DNA of 64,000 nt from TMED26 sp002694075 (GTDB lineage: Bacteria > Pseudomonadota > Alphaproteobacteria > Thalassobaculales > Thalassobaculaceae). Below, in pieces: positions 60,121 to 64,000 of this stretch (positions are counted from its first letter, which is position 1; each line of letters starts with the position of its first letter). The stretch is taken from the NCBI GenBank assembly GCA_036160575.1, contig JAYYDT010000025.1, positions 1-64,000 on the forward strand, read 5' to 3'. Position numbers and translations under genes: made by a program. Under the pieces are notes generated by a model, which saw only the letters and a program-made list of their open reading frames with translations, searched no databases and was not told the origin of the DNA.

Positions 60121-60528
60121 ATGAGCAGTGACGGACGCGTGATCCCGGTGCCGACACCGGAAACCCAACACTATTGGGATGGCGCCAAGGCCGGCGAGCT
60201 GCGCCTGCAAAGGTGCACCGACTGCGGCCATATCTATTTTCCGCCGCGGCCGTTTTGCCCGACCTGTGGGTCGCGGGCGGTCGAGGTCTTCACCGCTTCC
60301 GGTCGCGGCCGGCTGTTCAGCTATGTGATCAATCATTTGCCCTCGCCCGGCTTTACCCCGCCCTTCGCTATCGCGGTGGTCGAGTTGGAGGAAGGCCCCC
60401 GCTTGATGAGCAATATCGTCGGCTGTCCGCAAACCCCCGAGGCCTTGCAAATCGACATGCCGCTGGAGGTGACCTTCGAAAGGCTCACCGACGAGATCAC
60501 TTTGCCGCAATTCAAGCCGGCGACCTGA
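60121..60528 (+). CDS. Zn-ribbon/OB-fold DUF35 protein
   Basis: A 135-residue protein. A rubredoxin-like zinc ribbon with C32, C35, C46 and C49 (C-T-D-C and C-P-T-C) precedes an OB fold. DUF35 proteins are partners of thiolase-like enzymes, for example HMG-CoA synthase complexes of archaea and the Ltp2-ChsH2 aldolase of steroid degraders. It stands 15 nt before the SCP2-thiolase gene, so the two very likely form a complex in which this protein channels the CoA ester. Confidence 0.92.
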   Translation: MSSDGRVIPVPTPETQHYWDGAKAGELRLQRCTDCGHIYFPPRPFCPTCGSRAVEVFTASGRGRLFSYVINHLPSPGFTPPFAIAVVELEEGPRLMSNIVGCPQTPEALQIDMPLEVTFERLTDEITLPQFKPAT

Positions 60529-60543
60529 CGGGGGAGAACAGCC

Positions 60544-61683
60544 ATGCAACGCAATTCCGTCGCCATTGTCGGCGCCGCCGAATCCACCCACATGGGTAAG
60601 CTGCCGGAGATGGCGCAAATTCAAATCCACGCCGATTCCGCGCTCAACGCCTTGGCCGATTGCGGCTTGACCATCAAGGATATCGATGGCGTCGCCACCG
60701 CCGGCCATAACGCCGTCGAACTCGCCCATTACATGGGCATCACGCCGACCTGGGTCGATGGCACCTCGGTCGGTGGTTGTTCGTTCATGCTGCATGTGCG
60801 CCACGCCGCCGCCGCCATCGAGGCCGGGTTGTGCACCACCGCGCTGATCACCCATGGCGAAAGCGGCCGCCATTGGATCGGCCGCCATGGCCCGTCGATT
60901 TTCCCCTCGCTGTTCCAAATGCAGTTCGAACAGCCCTATGGCGTCACCCGCCCGCCGACGATGTTCACCATCCCGGTGATGCGTTACATGACCGATTACG
61001 GCCTGACCGAGGAACAATTGGCGATGGTCGCGGTGACCCAGCGGGAATGGGCCGGCTTCCATCCGCGCGCCAGCTTCCGCGACCCGATCACGGTCGACGA
61101 CGTGCTCGACTCGAAAATGATCTGCTATCCCTTCCGGCTGTTGATGTGCTGTTTGGTGACCGATGGCGGCGGTGCGCTGATCCTGACCTCGGCCGACCGG
61201 GCCAAGGATTTTCCGACCAAACCGGTCTATATCCGCGGCACCGGCGAAAGCGCCGAAACGCCGCTGATCAGCCAGATGTCCGACTTCACCAGCAGCCGCG
61301 CCTTCCGGGTCGCCGGTAGCACCGCCTTCGAGGCGGCCGGCATCAGCCACGGCGATGTCGATCACTTGATGATCTATGACGCTTTCGCCCATTTGCCGAT
61401 TTACGGCTTGGAGGATCTCGGCTTCGTCGGCCGCGGCGAGGCCGGCGCCTTCATCGCCGAGGGCAATACCCGGCCGGGCGGCCAACTGCCGATGAACACC
61501 AATGGCGGCGGGCTGTCTTACATGCACTCCGGCATGTACGGCATGTACGCTTTGCAGGAAGGCGTGCGGCAGATGCGCGGCACCTCGCCGGCCCAGGTCG
61601 AGGGTGCCGAAATCTCGGTCGTCCATGGGGTCGGCGGCATGTTCGCCGCCTCCGGCACCATCGTCATGACCAACGTCGCCTAA
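60544..61683 (+). CDS. SCP2-thiolase/lipid-transfer-protein-like enzyme (thiolase or retro-aldolase)
   Basis: A 379-residue thiolase-fold protein. A candidate nucleophile C79 lies in V-G-G-C-S-F. The late active-site segments are I-Y-D-A-F (Y278), G-G-G-L-S-Y-M-H-S-G-M-Y-G (Y326, H328, Y332) and V-H-G-V-G-G (H361). SCPx thiolases usually have H-D-C-F where this has Y-D-A-F; Ltp2-type aldolases use tyrosines in these segments. Together with the DUF35 partner it could cleave acetyl-CoA, propionyl-CoA or a ketone from a side chain. GGGGGAG precedes the ATG. Confidence 0.88.
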   Translation: MQRNSVAIVGAAESTHMGKLPEMAQIQIHADSALNALADCGLTIKDIDGVATAGHNAVELAHYMGITPTWVDGTSVGGCSFMLHVRHAAAAIEAGLCTTALITHGESGRHWIGRHGPSIFPSLFQMQFEQPYGVTRPPTMFTIPVMRYMTDYGLTEEQLAMVAVTQREWAGFHPRASFRDPITVDDVLDSKMICYPFRLLMCCLVTDGGGALILTSADRAKDFPTKPVYIRGTGESAETPLISQMSDFTSSRAFRVAGSTAFEAAGISHGDVDHLMIYDAFAHLPIYGLEDLGFVGRGEAGAFIAEGNTRPGGQLPMNTNGGGLSYMHSGMYGMYALQEGVRQMRGTSPAQVEGAEISVVHGVGGMFAASGTIVMTNVA

Positions 61684-61691
61684 GGCGCCGC

Positions 61692-62492
61692 TCAGCCTTC
61701 GCCGAAGCGCGGTTTGCGTTTTTCGGCGAAGGCGGTGACGCCCTCGGCCCAATCGGCGGTCATCGAACAGGCGGCGAAGCTTTCCGCCTCCATGCGTAAT
61801 TGCCGGTCGACATCGTTGTCGAGCGAGCCATGGACCAGGCGTTTGATGCTGGCCAGCGCGTGGGCCGGGCCATTGGCCAGCCGGCGGGCCAGTTTGTCGA
61901 CCTCGCCTTCCAAGTCGCTGTCGGGCACCACCCGGTTGACGACGCCCAGGCGGGCCGCCTCATGGGCGTCGAAGCGGTCGCCGAGCAAGGCGATCTCCAT
62001 GGCTTTTTTCAACCCCACCGCGCGCGGCAGGAAATAGCTCGACGAGCCGTCGGGGCTGGTCGCGATATTGACATAAGCGAGGGTGAAAAAGGCGTTGTCG
62101 GAGGCGATCGCCAAATCGCTGGCCAGGCTCAGTGACACGCCATAACCGGCGGCGCCGCCGCGAATGGCGGCGATGATCGGTTGCGGCTGGTCGCGCAATT
62201 GCAGGATCAACCGATGGCCGTTGTGGATGCGCCGCTCAAAATAGGTGCGCCGTTCCACCGGGCTCATGTCGCGGGCGAATTCGGCGAAGGATTTGACGTC
62301 GCCGCCGGCCATGAAATGCTCGCCGGCGCCTTTCAGCACAATGCAGCGCACCGCCGGGTCGTCGCGGTGGGCGTCCAGGAAATCGGCCATCGCGGCGCGC
62401 ATTTCATGGGACAGCGCGTTGCGCGTGTCCGGCCGGTTCATAGTCAAGGTGGCGACGCCGTCGGCGACGTCGATCAAAACATGGTCGGTCAT
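61692..62492 (-). CDS. Enoyl-CoA hydratase/isomerase family, PaaG-like
   Basis: A 266-residue crotonase. M-A-G-G-D-V-K-S-F (61-69) and G-A-A-G-Y-G-V-S-L-S (113-122) are the oxyanion-hole loops. The first Glu position is S120 and the second Y140, but D148 in A-T-S-P-D-G-S-S-S-Y-F-L-P-R matches the single Asp of enoyl-CoA isomerases such as PaaG. Isomerisation of a double bond is thus more likely than hydration. It is convergent with the thiolase gene (8 nt apart). AAAGGA precedes the ATG. Confidence 0.85.
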   Translation of the reverse strand: MTDHVLIDVADGVATLTMNRPDTRNALSHEMRAAMADFLDAHRDDPAVRCIVLKGAGEHFMAGGDVKSFAEFARDMSPVERRTYFERRIHNGHRLILQLRDQPQPIIAAIRGGAAGYGVSLSLASDLAIASDNAFFTLAYVNIATSPDGSSSYFLPRAVGLKKAMEIALLGDRFDAHEAARLGVVNRVVPDSDLEGEVDKLARRLANGPAHALASIKRLVHGSLDNDVDRQLRMEAESFAACSMTADWAEGVTAFAEKRKPRFGEG

Positions 62493-62520
62493 GGCAGGGT
62501 CCTTTCGCGGGCGAGGGGGC

Positions 62521-64000
62521 TTAGGCGATCCATTCGGAAACCGGCGCGCGCGCCTCGTTGAGGGGTTGGGCGATGACATCGACCAGGCTGGGTCCGTCAT
62601 GGGCGATGGCCGCTTTGAGGGCGCCATCGAGATCGGCCGGATCGGCGACGGTCCAGGCTTTGACGCCGAAAGCCTCGGCCACTTTGGCGTGGTCGGTGCG
62701 CGAGAAATCGACCGAGAAATAGCGTTCCTCGAAACCGGCGCGCTGGCCGGCCTTGATCCAGCCGAAGACGCTATTGGAAAACACCACCATGGTGATCGGC
62801 ACGCCCAGCCGCACCAGGGTTTCCATCTCGCCGGCGGTGAAGCCGAAACTGCCGTCGCCCATCAGCGAGATCACTTTCGCGTTGGGCCGGCCATATTGCG
62901 CGCCGACCGCGCCGGCCATCGAATAGCCAAGGGCGCCATGGGCGCGGTTGGAGATGAAATACCGGCCGGTCTCAAGGAATTCGTAATAGCCCGAGACATA
63001 AGGACAAGGCGTGCCCGGGTCGGCGACGATCACCGCGTCGCGCGGCAATACCCGTTGCAGGCTGGCGATCACCCGTTCCGGGCGGATCGGCGTGGCGTCG
63101 CTGGTCGCCAATTCCTGAAAGGCGGCGAATTTGCGCGCCTTGGCCGCCGCCACCCGCGCCGCCGCGCCATGGTCGCGGCTTTGTTCGGCGAGCGCCGTGA
63201 CCATCGCCTCCAGGGCCAGGCGGGCGTCGCCGACCACCGCCACCTCGGTCGGGTAATTGGCGCCGATCACCGCCGGGTCGCTGTCCAGGTGGACGATGCG
63301 GGTTTTGCCCGGCGCCGGATAGCGCCAGCGCTCGGTGGTCACCGAGCCGGCCCGGCAGGTGACGAAAAACACCAGGTCGGCGGCTTCGACCAATTCGCGG
63401 GTTTCGACCACCCCGCCATTGCTGCCGACCACGCCGACCGCCAGCGGATGATCCTCAGCGATGGCGCCTTGGCCGCTGATGGTGGTGGCGACCGGCGCGT
63501 CGAGGGCCTCGGCCAGCGTTCGCAGGGCCGCCTGGCCGCCGGAAATGACGACCCCGCCGCCGGCGATGATAAGCGGCGATTTGGCCGACAAAAGGGCCTC
63601 GACCGCGGCCGCGGTCGCCGCCGGGTCGGGCGCCACCCGCCAGGCCGGAAACTGGCCATGGGCCGGGTCGGCCCAAATATCCTCGGCCTCGACCATGCCG
63701 CGCTGGACATCGAAGGGCAGGCCGATATGGCCGGCGCCGGGCCGGCCGGTGGTCAGGTTGCGGAAGCCGGCGCGCAGCACGGCGGGAATATCGGCGGCGC
63801 GATCGATCACTTGATTCCATTTGGTCAGCGGCCGGAACAGCCCGGTCTGGTCCAATTCGGTGAGGGCGAAGCGGCCGCGCGCGGCGACCGAGATATCGGT
63901 GGTGATCGACAGGATCGGGATCGAGCTTTCGTTGGCTTCGACCACGCCCGGCAGGATATAGGTGGCGCCGCCGCCGCTCGGCCCTTCGCAGACGCCGACT
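62521..64000 (-). CDS. Thiamine diphosphate-dependent enzyme, acetolactate synthase-like, 5' end cut by window
   Basis: About 493 C-terminal codons are visible, and the frame remains open through base 64000. The PYR domain has the segment P-S-G-G-G-A-T-Y-I-L-P-G-V-V-E-A-N. The central domain has G-G-G-V-V-I-S-G-G (about 450 bp in). The PP domain has M-G-D-G-S-F-G-F-T-A-G-E-M-E-T and, after the usual gap, F-S-N-S-V-F-G-W-I-K, the ThDP-Mg loop. It could be an acetolactate synthase, a 2-oxoacid decarboxylase or a 2-hydroxyacyl-CoA lyase. It ends with W-I-A. The crotonase start lies 28 nt downstream on the same strand. Confidence 0.85.
   Translation of the reverse strand, partial: VGVCEGPSGGGATYILPGVVEANESSIPILSITTDISVAARGRFALTELDQTGLFRPLTKWNQVIDRAADIPAVLRAGFRNLTTGRPGAGHIGLPFDVQRGMVEAEDIWADPAHGQFPAWRVAPDPAATAAAVEALLSAKSPLIIAGGGVVISGGQAALRTLAEALDAPVATTISGQGAIAEDHPLAVGVVGSNGGVVETRELVEAADLVFFVTCRAGSVTTERWRYPAPGKTRIVHLDSDPAVIGANYPTEVAVVGDARLALEAMVTALAEQSRDHGAAARVAAAKARKFAAFQELATSDATPIRPERVIASLQRVLPRDAVIVADPGTPCPYVSGYYEFLETGRYFISNRAHGALGYSMAGAVGAQYGRPNAKVISLMGDGSFGFTAGEMETLVRLGVPITMVVFSNSVFGWIKAGQRAGFEERYFSVDFSRTDHAKVAEAFGVKAWTVADPADLDGALKAAIAHDGPSLVDVIAQPLNEARAPVSEWIA

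Noticed and set aside
60082..61752. 556-codon open frame antisense to the DUF35 and thiolase genes
   Set aside because: It spans two well-supported genes on the other strand and has no motif. It is a shadow.

Overview
The window is one continuous stretch of high-GC, gene-dense DNA that looks like the chromosome of a free-living alphaproteobacterium, probably Rhodospirillales-like. The clues are a MipZ division-positioning ATPase, PhaR with a PHA-synthase-like gene, a plant-type glutamate-cysteine ligase, CtaA and UbiA for an aerobic ubiquinone chain, and the coaBC-dut-moeB order. I found no rRNA, tRNA, insertion sequence, prophage or CRISPR array. No gap longer than 300 bases lacks a gene. 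The first and last genes are cut by the window edges.

Region 1 (1-10 kb): end of a glycosyltransferase; an FAD 2-hydroxyacid oxidase (LhgO-like) with a PEP-mutase/methylisocitrate-lyase-type enzyme; AzlCD; an orphan fused OppDF-type ABC ATPase; an HMG-CoA-lyase-type enzyme with a methylglutaconyl-CoA-hydratase-type crotonase (leucine route); a TPR/glycosyltransferase protein; and an EamA exporter. Region 2 (10-26 kb): mipZ, mutL, pgi, an active/inactive M16 protease pair, a CDF transporter, a small lipoprotein, a GT39-GT2-LpxB_N-like trio for lipid A or envelope glycolipid modification, PpiC, argJ, mutT, and a PHA locus in which a small protein and a PhaC-like protein share about 176 bp in different frames, divergent from phaR.

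Region 3 (26-45 kb): housekeeping genes: gshA-rsmE, ubiA with an EtfB-type lysine methyltransferase, ctaA, a ferredoxin-NADP reductase of the TrxR type, rimJ-like, an M16 protease with thrC, a DUF1932 dehydrogenase, yqgE, a DsbD/ScsB protein, a peroxiredoxin with a clear terminator, moeB-dut-coaBC, and an isolated pseG-pseI pair.

Region 4 (45-64 kb) is an acyl-CoA catabolic block with MmgE/PrpD, three crotonases without the usual pair of catalytic glutamates, a probable two-subunit acyl-CoA dehydrogenase, an ADP-forming acyl-CoA synthetase, an AMP-forming acyl-CoA synthetase, another acyl-CoA dehydrogenase, a (3R)-specific SDR plus MaoC hydratase, a MarR regulator, an alpha-methylacyl-CoA racemase, a DUF35/SCP2-thiolase pair and a ThDP enzyme. 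Together these resemble the logic of peroxisomal branched-chain or bile-acid side-chain oxidation (racemase, dehydrogenase, MFE-2 type hydratase/dehydrogenase, SCPx-type thiolase or aldolase). A perfect dyad lies in the divergent promoter at about 56.17 kb and is a candidate site for the cluster's MarR protein. An orphan RelE/ParE toxin-like gene with an apparent CTG start sits inside this block.
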